DNA of 64,000 nucleotides. Origin: Dryas octopetala (Eukaryota > Streptophyta > Magnoliopsida > Rosales > Rosaceae). The position numbers and the translations under genes are program-made. The notes under the pieces were generated by a model that saw only the letters and a list, made by a program, of their open reading frames with translations, was not told the DNA's origin and made no database searches. Positions 46,435 through 59,419 of the stretch are shown one piece after another (within the stretch, counting starts at the first letter, position 1; every line of letters begins with the position of its first letter). Location: NCBI GenBank assembly GCA_963921425.1, contig OY992836.1, positions 10,695,304 to 10,759,303 on the forward strand. The letters run 5' to 3'.

Positions 46435-46449
46435 TGACCCATATATATA

Positions 46450-46855
46450 TACAAGAATATTCTAAAGCTAACTAGTTAGTAAGTTAATACAAAATTAACC
46501 ACGATATTCGACCTACCGCACAATGTAATCTCAAAATCCGAACAGTCTAATTTTTATGCCATACTTGAAAGATCATCTCTGTAAAAAATCTCTAAAATCG
46601 GAAATCATTTAGCCATTTGATTATAATAACAACTACTTATATGCTTTTATCGAAAACAGTAATCGTCTATTTATTTGATCACAATTAGATGACTAAATGA
46701 TTTCTGATTTAGTTGATTTTTTACAATGATGATTTTTTAAGTAGGGCCTAAAAAATGGACGGTTCAAATTATGATATTAGTTATGTAGTAGGTCCAAAAA
46801 TATGGTTAGCTTCGTATTAACTTGCTAACCAGTTAACTTTAGAGCACTCCTATAT
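46450..46855. mobile_element. TIR element (about 405 bp)
   Basis: Inverted ends ttctaaagctaactagttag (left) and ctaaccagttaactttagag (right), with a partly inverted interior (gatgactaaatgatttctga region). Between TA-rich flanks. No coding capacity. Confidence 0.85.
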
Positions 46856-46875
46856 ATATATATATATATATATAT

Positions 46876-47280
46876 ACAGGGAGCTTCAAGTGTGATATCT
46901 CACATTTAGTGTTAAATGTGGGATAGAGCGGATGAGCCAACTCCATATAGTTTTTCAACAATCCAAACAGTCTATTTTTTAGGCCTCTATTCATAAATTA
47001 TCCTTGCAAAAAATTAGGCGAATCGGAAATCATTTGCCTATTAAACTTTGATCAAACAAATGGACGGTTTTATCGAAAATATTTGGTTCGCCTATTTGTT
47101 TGATCAAAGTTAGATAGGAAAATTATTTCCAATTTGACTAATTTTTTGCAAGGATGATCTTTGAATAAAGACTTAAAGAATAGACAGTTCGGATCGTTGA
47201 AATATTATATGGAGTGAGCCGTATGAGGGATCCCACAAATAAAATTATTTATGAGATCTCACACTTGAAGGTGCATGTAT
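46876..47280. mobile_element. Foldback MITE (about 405 bp), complete copy
   Basis: Left end gggagcttcaagtgtgatatct and right end agatctcacacttgaaggtgc are inverted; the halves remain similar to the centre (gatcaaacaaatgg / tttgtttgatcaaagtt). Flanked by TA microsatellites. It is the most complete member of the family at 10,727, 30.2 kb, 36.9 kb and 59.5 kb. Confidence 0.88.
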
Positions 47281-47287
47281 ATATATA

Positions 47288-47490
47288 TAGTCCTTCTCTA
47301 GAGAGGATGTCCGCATTTTACAAAATTTGCAGATGTGGACTATCTGGTCGCCTTCCCGTAGACATCCACTAAACCCTGGAGACCAAACTTGCTACAGTAC
47401 CTGTCGACCAAAATTTGCGGCTGTCTACCGGATAGTCCACATTCGCAAATTTTGTAAAATGCAGACATCCTCTAGTGAAAATCTATATAT
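47288..47490. mobile_element. Small MITE (about 200 bp)
   Basis: Inverted ends tctagagaggatgtccgcat and gcagacatcctctag, with long inner match attttacaaaatttgc / gcaaattttgtaaaat. Between two TA-rich tracts. Confidence 0.88.
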
Positions 47491-47687
47491 ATATATATGG
47501 GAAAAGATTATGGCCCCTATAATTTATGCCCAATTGTGTGCCCTAATGACATAGAATTTGATGTGGCTAAGTTATTAATTTGTACATGTCATTTTTAATT
47601 TACCACATCACTTAAAATGAAAAGACATTTGTATCTATTGATAATTAAACCTAAATTTTAAAACCCCTTCTTCTCCTATATATATAA

Positions 47688-50600
47688 GGGCTAATTACAA
47701 AATACCCCTTCCAAGTTTAATGCCATTTTCAATTCCCCCCATAAGGTTTCAATTTTTTCAATGTAGTACATATAGTTTTCAATTTAAGTCAATGTGCAAA
47801 CTGAAAAAAGAAAAAAAAACATAAAAAACTATAAAAAAAAATGACTCAATTAGCCCCACCCCCAGCCTTCATTGAAAGTAGATAAATCTATCTTTTTCCC
47901 TCTAGCATATTTTTAAATCAAATAACCCTCTAGATAAAACCTATATGCATACTTTTAGGGGATTGAACCCAAGGATAAAGTTTCATTTTACCCTTTCATC
48001 TCTAATTAGGAAGTCCAAAACTCAAAACACATTAGAGTACAGATTTTCAATTCAATAACTATGAATGTTAATGTAATGCAATGGATGACAGTTTCACATA
48101 TACATATTTAGTTCAATAAATAAATCATATAAGCATGCTCTCAATTAAAGAAATAAAACACAGTAAATCATATTAACAATAATCCAAAAGAAGCAGGTTT
48201 GTATTCATTCCAAAACAAAGTAGGATAGTCAACTAATTCCTTTTCAGTTTCAGTTCCTAGCTTTTAGTTTCAATTAATTTACATTCCTAAAGATATGCAA
48301 TATTAAAGCAAAGCTGTGAAACTAGGTTTCAAATTATTCCAACTTGTTTAAATAACCAATCTAAGTAAGCAAAGTACCAATGATTTATTAAGAAGCAAGT
48401 TGTTTTTAGTTTCTAGTCTCGAGTTCATGCATGCATAAAGAAGGCTGCAAGTTACACTTAGTCATCCTAAGTGCATTCTAATTATGAGCATAACCAGTTC
48501 ATACTATTATTATTTTCAAAACAAGTTGAAGTCATCAACATGTCTGCACATGTTAATCTTCTTTTACACAAAACCAATTAGTCAAATCAATAAGCATTCA
48601 AACAACAAACCTAAAGAACTAGGCAATGTTTTAATTTATGTTTAGTGGCTTAGTTGTCCTAGTGTACAGTAACTTAGTGAGGTACACAAAACATCATATT
48701 ATGCTCTTCTACTTAAAGAACACATGGCTCCAGACAACAATCACAAGCATACACATTTATACATATATATATTTATAAGTATAAAGAAAACATAGTGTTT
48801 AAGTGGACTAGCTCCCCCTACCTCGATTGTAGTCCCTTCATTTGCTGCACCTTCAAGTAGGTTGATTCCTAATTTCAAAATACAATGAAATCAGAATTTG
48901 TATTCACAATTTTAAACTTAGGCTTTCCTAGGGTTTAATGGTTTATTTGTCAAGTTAAGTTGCATCCGAGATTTCAAAATTCAAAAAAAGTCAAGGACTA
49001 ACTTCTCACAAGTCTGAAATCATATATTCAATCATACTTGGGGTTTGAAAACATCACAAAAGCCATATTAGAAAATAGGTATGTTGCAGAAACTATTCTC
49101 AAGGTTTCAGTTGAAAAACAAGCAGGAGTTTGACAACCTAAATTTCGATCCAAGGGTGGACTCCCTCATGTTCCTAGAACATTCACAAGGGTGATTTGTG
49201 ACTTGCTCAAACTAAGAGTTTTGGCCAAAAGGTCTTAAAATGAAAAATGGCAGTTTGGCACTTCATTGATTTCTTAAAATGGTCAAAAGAGCAGTGTTTT
49301 CTCAGTGAATTTTATAAAATCATAAAGAAATCATTTGAACAAGATTTTTCACAAGTAAGTAGTGGACATGCTAACACGTACTCATGCAAAAAAAATTTCA
49401 AAGTATTTTGGGTTGTTTAAGTATGATTTTCGAAGAGCACAAACTTATACCAGAAACTGAAATTATTGAGAACACTGTTCATATGGTCAAAAATCTCATT
49501 TTTGTATATACTGAACCAAATCAAATGAGACCACTTGCATTAGTTTTGAAATCACATTTAAAAACTACTGTAACTATTTCAAAACAGAATTCCAAGTGTA
49601 TCAAAATTTGTGCATAAAAACGTAAGACTTTTCTTTATGATAACATGCAGAAAAATGCAGCACATTCTTAAATTCACCATAAATCCATAACAAGTTGGAT
49701 TCTAGTGATTCTTGATTCTAAGAAAGATTAGGATGTCTAATTTCACACCCTAAAACAGTTTTACAAAATTTCATACCAAACAATACAAAACTTCAGAATA
49801 AGGCAGTGAGGTTAGAAAAGTGGAAATCAGCCGAACAAGATTTTTATAACATGAAATCCTATGGATTTTCGAAATGCAACTTATCCTAGCCATTCAACCA
49901 TCATTCTAATCTTAGATATTGGTATTGAAGAACTTGAGAGGTTTGTTTTAAGATTCCTTACCAGAAATTCTCTTCGAAGGCAATGTTGGCCGCACTCCTC
50001 CTTCCTCTTTTCTTGAATTATTGTTCCTTCTTGAATCCTTCAAGTCTCTCTCTCTCTCTCTATGTCCCTCCTCCTTTCTTTCTCTCTTTCTCTCTTTCTC
50101 TCGTTGAATTCTGAATTAAATGGGGAAGAAAGTTGTCTGAATGGAGGTTGGTTTATAGGTCAAGAGTGGTAGCCGTTGGAAGAAAAGTGAAGAGTCACCT
50201 CTTCAGTTTCTTATGGTTTGCGTGGGAAATGCTTCAAGGCTGGTTTTCAGGCTTTGTGTTTCCCAAGAAGGTTCTGATTGGGTTAACCAATCTCTTAAGG
50301 CTTACTAACAAGTATAATTACCTAATGGACTAGGCTTAATAGCCAATTAACTAATCCAAAGCCTTTCCTGATTTTAACCCACTTAAAAAAATATATCATT
50401 AGATTTTTCCCTTTTTATTTTCATTTAGCTGAAAATACATTCAACCTCTCTTAAACCATGAATATCATTACACCTTACCTAGGGTTCAACCTATTCTTCA
50501 TTTAATCAAGTAACCTAGGGTTTTAGTCCTAGTTGTGCAGGCCAGTCAATGCTAGGGTTTCAAGGTCAAATCTCTTGATCCTTTGATATTCCCTTTGTCA

Positions 50601-51204
50601 ACTCTTAGCGTCCTAAACCAAATTCAAGTATAGAAATCACACATGTGCATAAGTACAAGTGCACATGTGATCCGAAAATGCTTAATAAAACACTTAGATA
50701 AGTTACTTGTTTTCACAAGACAATGCATGCATAACAATTTAACAAGTATGGAAAGTAAGCATAAGCACATGGTTCAAGTTATAATAAGTGTATTAAAGAA
50801 AGCAATTTCCCATAGATGTAAACATGTGGATCAAATCCATATTTGTAGTTGCAAAAATGTGAACATTAGTCTAATCTAAGAAATCAATTTGGTAACACAT
50901 ATATTCTAAACCAAAATCATCAAGATTTGGGGTGTTACATCTGGGGAGGGTGGAGGGGACGACGGGGCTGGGTGGAGGGTGGGGCAAGGCTGGGGTAGGG
51001 TAATTGAGTCATTTTCTTTTCTTTTCTTTTTTTCAGTTTTTTCTGTTTTTTTCTTTTCAGTTTGCATATTGACTTAAATTAAAAATTATATGTATCACAT
51101 TGAAAAAATTGAAAACTATATTTATCACATTGAAAAAATTAAAACCTTATGGGGGCGAATTGAAAATGACACTAAACCTAAGATGGGTATTTTATAATTA
51201 GCCC
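47688..51204. mobile_element. TIR element interrupted by an LTR-type fossil
   Basis: Outer inverted ends gggctaattacaaaatacccc (47,688) and ggtattttataattagccc (ending 51,204), with about 190 bp of inverted similarity including a tract of C/G-rich sequence. It belongs to the same general kind as 14,972-15,905 (long TIRs, strand-biased GC-rich core). The middle 3 kb is foreign (next entry). TA-rich flanks on both sides. Confidence 0.8.
47878..50939 (-). mobile_element. LTR-retrotransposon fossil, candidate long solo LTR
   Basis: On the minus strand it begins TGTAACACCCC, a start common among plant LTRs, and contains a TATA element (about 50,152-50,157) followed by a CT-rich leader-like region. 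No gag or pol similarity was seen over 3 kb, so a solo LTR or a terminal remnant is the best reading. The low-coordinate boundary is approximate and I could not find a matching target duplication. Family not determined. Confidence 0.45.
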
Positions 51205-51426
51205 TATATATAATTATAGCAATGATCTTCCAACTTTACCTCAAGTATCACTTTGGTTCAGGAACTTGTTTTTTGAATTCTATAGTCCACAAACTTTCAC
51301 CTATGTATCACTTTAGTCCATTCTGTCAATTTTATCTATATTTTTTCGTCAATTTTAGTCACTTATATCACGTTTAGGAAAGACAGAGGAGGTGTTACCA
51401 GTTTTATCTTTCAAAAAGGGCTCACC

Positions 51427-52335
51427 GTGGCGGAGCCACAATTGGGGCATTGGGGTCACATGACCCCAATAGTCTGGTTGTTTCACTTCTACAATTTTGG
51501 GTCTAACCCTATTATCCTTTTAGATTAAAAAAAATAATTAAAAAAAAAAAGATTAGACCCTATTTTTTATGAACATTAGAAGATGGGTTTTTTATTTGAA
51601 TATAAATAGTGTGTTACTTTAGTTTCTATGTGTGCTTTTGGCTATTGGCTTGTTGTGTTTGTTTCTTTAGATTAGTTTAAGAGAGACTTAGAGTTCAGTC
51701 CATTTTATGAATCTTTCTTAGACTAAACCCCGTAGTGATTTAGGATTTTTAATTAAGTCCTTTTATTTTTCTTCTTTGACAGCTTTATATTAGGTTTTAA
51801 TTAAGTCGCCCAAAATCTTGGAGTTAAAACCTAACATGCAGCCTCTACAAAGCCCTCTGTATATCCTAGGAGGAGAAATACCCTTCAAATAGGGGAAAAT
51901 ACCCTTCAAATTGGGGAATGATTTTATTATAAATTAAAATGATTTTCTTATAGATTAAAAGGACCTTATTATGAATTAAAAGAATTTTCTTATAAATTAT
52001 TATAAATTAAAAGGATTTTCTTATAAATTTTAAAACACCCCCGGTCTTCATATAAAAACTGTTTTTCTAAATGACCTAAGCCTAATTATCTGTTAGTTTA
52101 ATTGGTTTCTTATTTGAATACTTATTTTATGTCTGCTAAATAAATGAAGATGACACAAAATTGGAAATATCTTTTTATTAACTATAGTTGGCGCGCTCTC
52201 ACAACAATTATCGTCAAGAAGCTAAGATAAGTAGATAAAACAATTGGAAAATTTTCTATTGGATTATAGTGGGAAGGAGAAAATTATCTATTGTTATCAT
52301 GCCCCCATTATAATTAATTTAGGCTACGCCACTAG
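51427..52335. mobile_element. Nested element with gtggcggagccac / ggctacgccac ends
   Basis: The left border ccgtggcggagccacaattg and right border ttaggctacgccactagg are short inverted ends inside the previous element. It in turn contains the short copy of element X (51,700-52,105). The superfamily is uncertain; hAT-like by end style. Confidence 0.6.
51700..52105 (+). mobile_element. Dispersed element X, short copy
   Basis: About 400 bp matching, in opposite orientation, the outer flanks of the CYSTM-intron foldback at 16,330-18,300. It has gtagtgatttaggattttt, agctttatattaggttttaa and a series of ttataaattaaaaggattttc units where the intronic copy has its 1.6-kb hairpin. Confidence 0.65.
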
Positions 52336-52766
52336 GCTCACGTGCTTGACACATAACTAAAATTGATGGAAAAAATAGATGGAATTGACATAATAGACTT
52401 AAGTGATACATAGATGAAAGTTCACGGACTATAAAATTTAAAAAACAAGTTTGTAGACTAATTTAATACTAAGAGTAAAGCTCAAAGATCATTGTTGTAA
52501 CCCTATATATATTTTGGCAGTATGCCAGCGGCAGACATTTGGAATCCGTTGAAGTTCGGGCTCCATCGAGTTGAGTCCAGAAGGAAAAGCATTACTTCAC
52601 TCAACACTACTTTCAATTTGGGCCCTAGACAAGTCCAAGAAAGTTGATTGTGTGGCTTACACATTATTATGCCTCAGTTGGTCAGTTGGAGAAGAGAGAT
52701 AGAACAGCTAGAATTAAGTTGGGAAATCGGTATAGCACTTAATTGATCTATTAAACTCAGTTGAAA

Positions 52767-52781
52767 CTGGGCAAAAAAAAA
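52767..52781 (+). mobile_element. Micro-retroposon: ctgggc plus poly(A), 15 bp
   Basis: Flanked by the exact 14-bp repeat AAACTCAGTTGAAA (52,753-52,766 and 52,782-52,795). Confidence 0.87.
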
Positions 52782-53075
52782 AAACTCAGTTGAAAGTTGT
52801 AACTTAAAAAGGTGCCTAGCTAGGTTGGTAGGTATAATTTAATCTAGGGTTTGGTGTTCATGACCCAATAAGCACTAACCATTAGGCATGTTAAGAATAT
52901 ATAAAAATACCATATTCAATATGGGAATTAAGAATAACTTCCAATCACACTGATAAACAAACAAGGTCTTTGCGAGAATCGGTTCAACATAATCGACAAG
53001 CTTATTGTGGATCTCAACAACCATCTCCAACCCAATTTGCTGACTTTTTGCAGCTTCTTAATTATGTTTTAAATT

Positions 53076-53625
53076 AGAGGAAATTACAGATTTGGTCCAC
53101 TTATTTTATATCTAATTCAATTTTGGTCCATGATCTTTTTTAAGTTCTGTTTTGGTCCACTAATTGTTTCACTTGTTCAATAAAGGTCCAGCTTTGTGAC
53201 TTTAAATCCTTTGGGTTCTGTTTTCTTCAATTATAATTGAAGTATAAGTTATATTTCATCATTTCTTAGTCATAGAAACAAATTTGGAGTATTAGAATCT
53301 AAGAAAATTGAAATTGGGTGAAATTTGAAAAATTGGCAGTTTCGGATACCCTACTTTGGGGTCAATTATCTTGAGTTTTAGAACTCCAATTTGAATGATA
53401 TTTATATGGTTGTAAAGAAGAAATGTATAGCTTTAAAACAAGTATATGTTTGCTGAATTTGGAAGAGATTTGATAAGGTAAAAGGCAGGCCAAATTTGAG
53501 AAAACAAATCTGGATCTTTATTGAACAAATAAAACAATTAGTGGACCAAAACAAAACTTAAAAAAGATTGTGGATCAAAATTGAACTAGGTATAAAATAA
53601 CTGGACTAAATTTGTAATTTTCTCT
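53076..53625. mobile_element. Mutator-like MITE (550 bp) with 8-9-bp target duplication
   Basis: Inverted ends agaggaaattacagatttgg and ctaaatttgtaattttctct, similar for about 120 bp (including gtggaccaaaaca / ttttggtccac). Flanked by TTTAAATT on both sides (53,068-53,075 and 53,626-53,633). No coding capacity. Confidence 0.9.
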
Positions 53626-54082
53626 TTTAAATTATATATAAAATATGAACCAGCTATATATTAATTAGAATATACACTATAATGCTGCTTTACTTGGACT
53701 ACAGGATTAATATGAGCCATTAATTTCGGGCTGTTAATTTCAAGTGTTGTTAAAATGTCTAGCAAGAACATATTTCCTTTCATTTAATTGCGAGAAAAAA
53801 TTTGCTGACGATTTGCATAACCAATATTCACACACACGAAGGTCTTTGTATAAGACATTAAGTAGTACCAAAGACACCGACCCAAACCTAAGATTTTAAA
53901 TCTAAGACAATGTTTTGATTTGGTCACATCTAGACTCATTCTCTAACCTATTTTATTTGTACCAAGTAGATATGTGTGTGAGTATGATATTATCATGTCA
54001 CACGCCATGTGATTAATTAGTAGCTAAAATTTAAGAAAAGTTTTAGTGATTCTATTATTAATTATTGAACATTCGTATCACT

Positions 54083-54590
54083 TTGATGCAGTACAATCAA
54101 CCAAGGCTTACAAGCGTAAACCTAAAAGAACAAGGAACCTGGAATCCACCAGGAAATTGAGAGAAAACCTCGACAATTAATTTGATAAAAATAATAATAG
54201 CTAATCCGGCTAGCAATTGTAAAATTGCTTAAGTACGCTTAAAGAAACCCTAGGGTGAAAACAACTTTATAATTAAGGCCCACGGGTAATTACAAACCCA
54301 AATAAAATATAAACGAAAATAAATAAAATGTCTGAAAGTTTAAAATGCAGTTTTGAGACCCTAAACGACCTCAGAAGGCCGAAAAAGCCCATAGGTCATG
54401 GCATAGCGATGAGTTTGACTCGTCTCGCGATTCCTTTGAAACGATATGCATTAGTGCCACTTTCAGAGCCAAACCCTCCGACTAGTAGAAATCATTTCCC
54501 AAATTTCTTGGGCTTGCAACGATCAAGCTGTTGCATAAACTTCTCCGCCATCCGTTCTGCATCACACTTTCTGTGATCATGCCCTGAATT
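54083..54590 (-). mobile_element. Possible terminal fragment of an LTR retroelement
   Basis: On the minus strand a short Lys/Arg-rich open stretch (HDHRKCDAERMAEKFM...) is followed by a GC-moderate, leader/LTR-like region with ccctagggtttctttaag and a tactgcatca end. It differs in composition from its AT-rich surroundings. Family not determined; fossil. Confidence 0.3.
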
Positions 54591-56252
54591 GTAGTAGAGT
54601 ATAAAGCCTTCATCCAAATGTTCAGATCGATATTGTAGAAGGCATATATTAATTCAAGTAAAATAAAAGGATCAGCGCCTTATAAAGAATGATCTGGGAA
54701 CCACAAAACATTCCCAAATTCTGTTGGTACGTTGTTTAAAATTTGTTGTAGCATATAGGAAGACACCACATAAGGACAACATTTTTCTAGATCATAAAGT
54801 ATACTATATTATCCATTTGAAGGAGCCTTCAAATCACCTTAATTTATATAAGCAACTTATTATGAACAGACAAAAACTAGCTAGCTGGACGATCCCCTAA
54901 GAAGCAATGAGTACGTATATGTTGAAAGCTACTTAAATTGTTGATGAGGGATATGGATATACAATGAAGTGTATAGCAGATATTATGTTAGGTTGGTTGC
55001 TTCTCCCCAACGGCTGTGTTTAATATGTTTAGAGAGTGCCACAACTCACACGCATAAACAAATTTGTCAAACTATAACACCTGAAATTAACGAGATTAGT
55101 CCTTTCCAAAAAAATAAAAATTAGGAGATTTGTAGTCCATTAATATCATATATAAATGTTTTTGGTAGCTATGAACACAAAAAAGTTCAAATGTGGGTTT
55201 AATTATTATCATCTATGAGGAACGATCATCACCATTGGGATTGAATTTGTAAGTGCTGAACTTAATAACTCACTGACTCATTGTATTAAATCTCAGGTGT
55301 GTAGGGGGGAGTTTTGTCCTCGGATAACTAAGCCAACCTCAATTTACATTATATATGTAGTTGATGGGATAACCTACTTAGAAGGGTCGTAGAATTGCCC
55401 TCAATATGCACCCAAGTTCAATTCTCCCTCCTCCCCAATCAAAAAAATTAAGGAAATTATATATGGACATTATTTAAATTGAGAAAATTTGATATAATTA
55501 ATTATCTCTGTGGATGCCTGTTATTATAAGGACAATGTTATTTGCCTCAATTATCTAGGAGATTTTATTGGATATTAATTAAGGAAATTATGTTGTGGAA
55601 CATTTGATTTGATTTTTGAGAACTATATAAGATAATGATCTCAGATTCAATCAGAAGAGGCAACTTATGGCCATGGGCAATGAAGAAGGGAAAGCCCCGC
55701 TCAACACACAACACTCAAGATCGAGTATGATGTCTCTCTTACTATCAAATCCCCCGACTTTGGTTTTTCCTAGAAGTTCTAGGTTTTCTTTAGTTTAAGC
55801 AATGCTAAGATCCAATTCTTAATATCGATTTAAGTTCATTTATGCAATCTTTTTCAAGTTCTTAATTTGTTATTTCAATTCTAGTTGCAATAAAAATTTA
55901 GTTTGCTTGTTATGCACTTTGAGGCAAATTAAAAGCTAAGACAATTCCTAGTACTAGAGCTACAAATTATTATCCTATATTGTGATGCATGTTTTGAAAA
56001 ATTAATCTCACATCTAGTCTGCATGTTATGATTAGAATTTTTATGTCAATGTGTCTTGTGAATAAAAGTGGCGAAGAATATCCAATTCTCTCTGCAAAAG
56101 AATCACGTACTGATCGATTTGCAATAATGAATTTGACAAAACTTAAGGGAATGATGATTAGAATATATTGGGTAACTTTGCCACGTGAAAATGCTAGAGA
56201 CAGAAGTTTCAATCGGATTCGATAAAGATAAGAAATGTGCAGTAAGAGCTAG

Positions 56253-56292
<40 letters not shown>

Positions 56293-58350
56293 TTTTTGCA
56301 TTGCATGAACCCTAGGAAATTAATTTCCACCACAAAATAGCAACTTTCTATATGTAAATATTAATATTTACTATTCCTTAATGAAACAAAATGATAAAGT
56401 GAAATTAATTATAGCTTGGTACAAAAACCCAGTTGAGGATTTCGCAGACACAGTCACGTGTCGAACATTAAAGTTCATTAGAGCTAGAGAGGCCAGGCCT
56501 TTAAGTTGTGTTCATCATCAGCCTCAAAAAGTCCGACTAATTTTGATATGATTCATCAGCCAGACATGATCATTACCAATGCTTGGAAGTATGCAAATAG
56601 ATGCTGCCTTTTATAATTGTAATCAAAACCATATAGATTGAAAGGTTAAATAATTCTTTTCAAAGTTTAGGGCTTAAGATTCATTTAAAAAAAAAATTAA
56701 ATAAAAATCTAAAATAACATAATTTTATATAAATTTTTATCCAAATACTTTAATTTTACAATTTACCAACTAAAGTCTTATAATTTTTAAAATCTAACTA
56801 AAATTCAATAATATTATAATAATTTCATGGAATCATGTTACATAATATTGGTCCATTAGTTTTTAATTTTTTTTTCACACATACCAGACGCCGAGCACTC
56901 GGCAGCCATTGTCGAGTGTTCGGTAGTGCATTTTTATTTTTTCCTCGAGTGTTGGTTTGTCAGCTTTATATTAGGTTTTAACTCTAATATTTTGGGCTCT
57001 GTGTAACCTCCACAAACTTCATTCTATACCCTAAAAAAGTATGAGGTGAACTTATGCCATATACCCTAAAAAAAAAATAATAATAATGACATTTCTTTAA
57101 CAAGGCAATGGTCAAAGGGTTTTATTTCGGAAAAAAAAAATATAAATAAAAAAGCCATATGGTTTTCATCAATCCTACTCCTTAGTGGGGACTGAACATA
57201 TTGATTCTCATTCCACCAGGGTCATAACTTATGCCAAGAATATTATTCGCAAACTTTAATTAATAATCCCAAAATACCCATTAAGAAAATAAAATTTTTT
57301 TAACAACCCTTAAAATTTTTGGTAATTAAAGTAATTTTTATTCTAATTCATGATCATTAGTAAACACGGGAGTGAGCTAGAATTAACTTCATTTTCATTC
57401 TGATTCTAGATGGTTAGTAAACAACTTAATGAAAATGAATCATCCCTCCTCTAATTCATTCTCTCGCCTTATTCCTTTCCACTCATTTTTTTTTCTCACA
57501 TTCTATGTTGATAAACGTAAGACGTTGTGCCTAATACGTACATTGTTTGCTCTAATATATATCATAAAGAAATTAGAATATCTACCTAAATCAATTAACA
57601 ATGAATAAAAAGACACAAGATCATAGCTAGAATGTATTATACAAGACTTTATTTATCTGATGTGAAAATCTGTCTTAATTAGAAATTCTAGCAATATTAT
57701 TGATAAGAGTTATCTTCAACAACTTCGAATTTAAAAAAGCATATATATAGGTGAAAACAATTGTTTATCTTTTGAAACCCTAGGTGAAAGGAAATAATTA
57801 ATAGTACATGATTTAAGCATTTGACTTTGAAATGGGAATTGAATATAAGTTTCTTGCAGGCAGCTAGAAGAACCCAATTGACTTCAACAAAAAAGCAATT
57901 GCTGCAGGCTACTTCTCTTTTTCTTTAGCAATCACCTGAATGATGATATTGTATAAGATATCATTATAAATTGTCTTCACTCCTCATCATTAAATGTTAC
58001 TTGTCACATCTATGCAATTCAATATTCCTTGCCCCCAATTATTTACCAAAACAAAAAATGTTCCCCAATTTACAGAAAGTAATATATTCCATGTCCCCCC
58101 ACTGGAGCTAATCAAAATATTGCAGGTCTGAAAAGAAGAAGCTCAATTAGGCTAGTTTAGATAATTTCCAATGGAGTAGGGCCCTTTTACGAATCATTAA
58201 GAACATTGAAGAGTGATCAGATCGAATGCATGCCAATTAAAGCCAAATGGGTTAAATACAAGTGAAGCGCAAGTCATTTTCGAAGAGTATATATCTATAT
58301 ATCCAAGTGTACATATGCAAAGTACAATTAATTCTTGTCTTATATAATAT
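54591..58350. other. Gene-poor AT-rich stretch
   Basis: No confident gene. Items of note: a stretch at about 55,620-56,225 with a TATA element (ctatataag) and leader-like sequence that may be an LTR remnant; a TA microsatellite (56,254-56,290); and a fragment of element X at 56,955-57,060 preceded by cgagcactcgg strings. Confidence 0.4.
56254..56290. repeat. (TA)n microsatellite
   Basis: A TA tract of about 37 bp. Confidence 0.95.
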
Positions 58351-58357
58351 ATATAGT

Positions 58358-59380
58358 TGATGCGTAAAATTTGTCGCGCGGGTCAACTTAGCCTCTGACC
58401 TCTACGTCAAGGCTTTATGTCAATCACATTGTCACGTACTCGATCTCATTCTACCATGCACGCCAAAACAAGAAAAAATAAGCATAATGGGGCACCAGTG
58501 TAGTACCGACCAAGAACCCTCCAACACCCAAGTCAATAATCACACCTTCTTTCAGAATATTTTAGAGAGCTTATAGATATATTTTACCTGACCGCTAGCA
58601 TGTTCTTTTTATAGTGATAATGGTCGAAGATCTCTTAGTCCTTATCCAATTAGGATTCCTGATAACTTAATTGTTGTGTAAGTCTTAACATAGGATAGGT
58701 CATGACTCCTTACCCGATTAGAATTGAATTATACACCTCATCCTAGCTAGGAAAACTCTTGCGCATGGGCCTTCTAGCTAAGAAGCTCATCCACTCCACC
58801 CTAGTCGCTTACAAACCTCACCACCAGGGACCCCATGGGTCCCCAAGTGCAATCCTGGGCTGACATCGGTACCGGGTCATCTCTAGAGCGCCTCCCTCCC
58901 CAGGGCGTCCCATGGCTGTAGGCCTCCGAGACTTCCCTACAACGAAGCCTTAAGCCTAGATCATTGGGTTTGGGTCTCTATTAGTGTCGAGGCTAAGCTA
59001 CCCTTAGTCTTGCACGTTCAATGCACCAAGACTCACTCAAGCATCGCGCCTTTATGATATTGAGTGCTCGTATCCATAAGTGTCAACTCATGGTCCATCA
59101 CAAGCTACTACCTATGTCTAATCCAAGGCTAACCTACCCTCGCCTCTCTTGGTCACCAAACCTTCTGTTCTTGGTCCATTGGTCGCCAAGCCCACAATGC
59201 CTTGATCCTTTGGGTCTCAAGCCCATGTTTAGACCTCGCCTCATCCACTAGACCCTTGGGGCCTATGGACATGTCTCACGTCTCTTGGGCCTTCTCGGCC
59301 TAAGTCCACTAGAACAACGGCCCAAACGTAATCCAGGCCTCATCGTTTCTATTTCTACGACGTGTAGTTATGCTCGATCA
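58358..59380 (+). mobile_element. Candidate solo LTR (about 1.0 kb), GC-rich fossil
   Basis: The block begins TGATGCG and ends CTCGATCA, giving short inverted TGAT...ATCA ends. It is much more GC-rich than both flanks (ccaccagggacccc and similar). No coding domain. The 5-bp flanks (atagt, atatg) do not match exactly, so the call is tentative. The open frame at 59,021-59,251 inside it is not a gene. Confidence 0.4.
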
Positions 59381-59419
59381 ATATGTGTATCAATATATAT
59401 GTAAAGTCATTCTAAAGCT

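Larger units (their letters stand above)
51216..52500. mobile_element. TIR element with about 200-bp inverted ends, hosting a nested element
   Basis: Left part caatgatcttccaacttt ... ttgaattctatagtcc, ccattctgtcaattttatc; right part is its inverse, ending gatcattgttgtaa. Flanked by tatatata on both sides. The centre is occupied by a second element. Confidence 0.83.

Noticed and set aside
49384-49617. 77-codon open frame within the LTR-type block
   Set aside because: No domain, no repeat of the frame elsewhere, and it lies inside a fossil LTR candidate.
55620-56225. Possible LTR or gene with TATA element
   Set aside because: No matching partner LTR, target duplication or coding domain; kept only as a remark in the gene-poor stretch.
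59021-59251. 76-codon plus-strand frame
   Set aside because: Falls in the GC-rich candidate solo LTR and has no domain or splice context.
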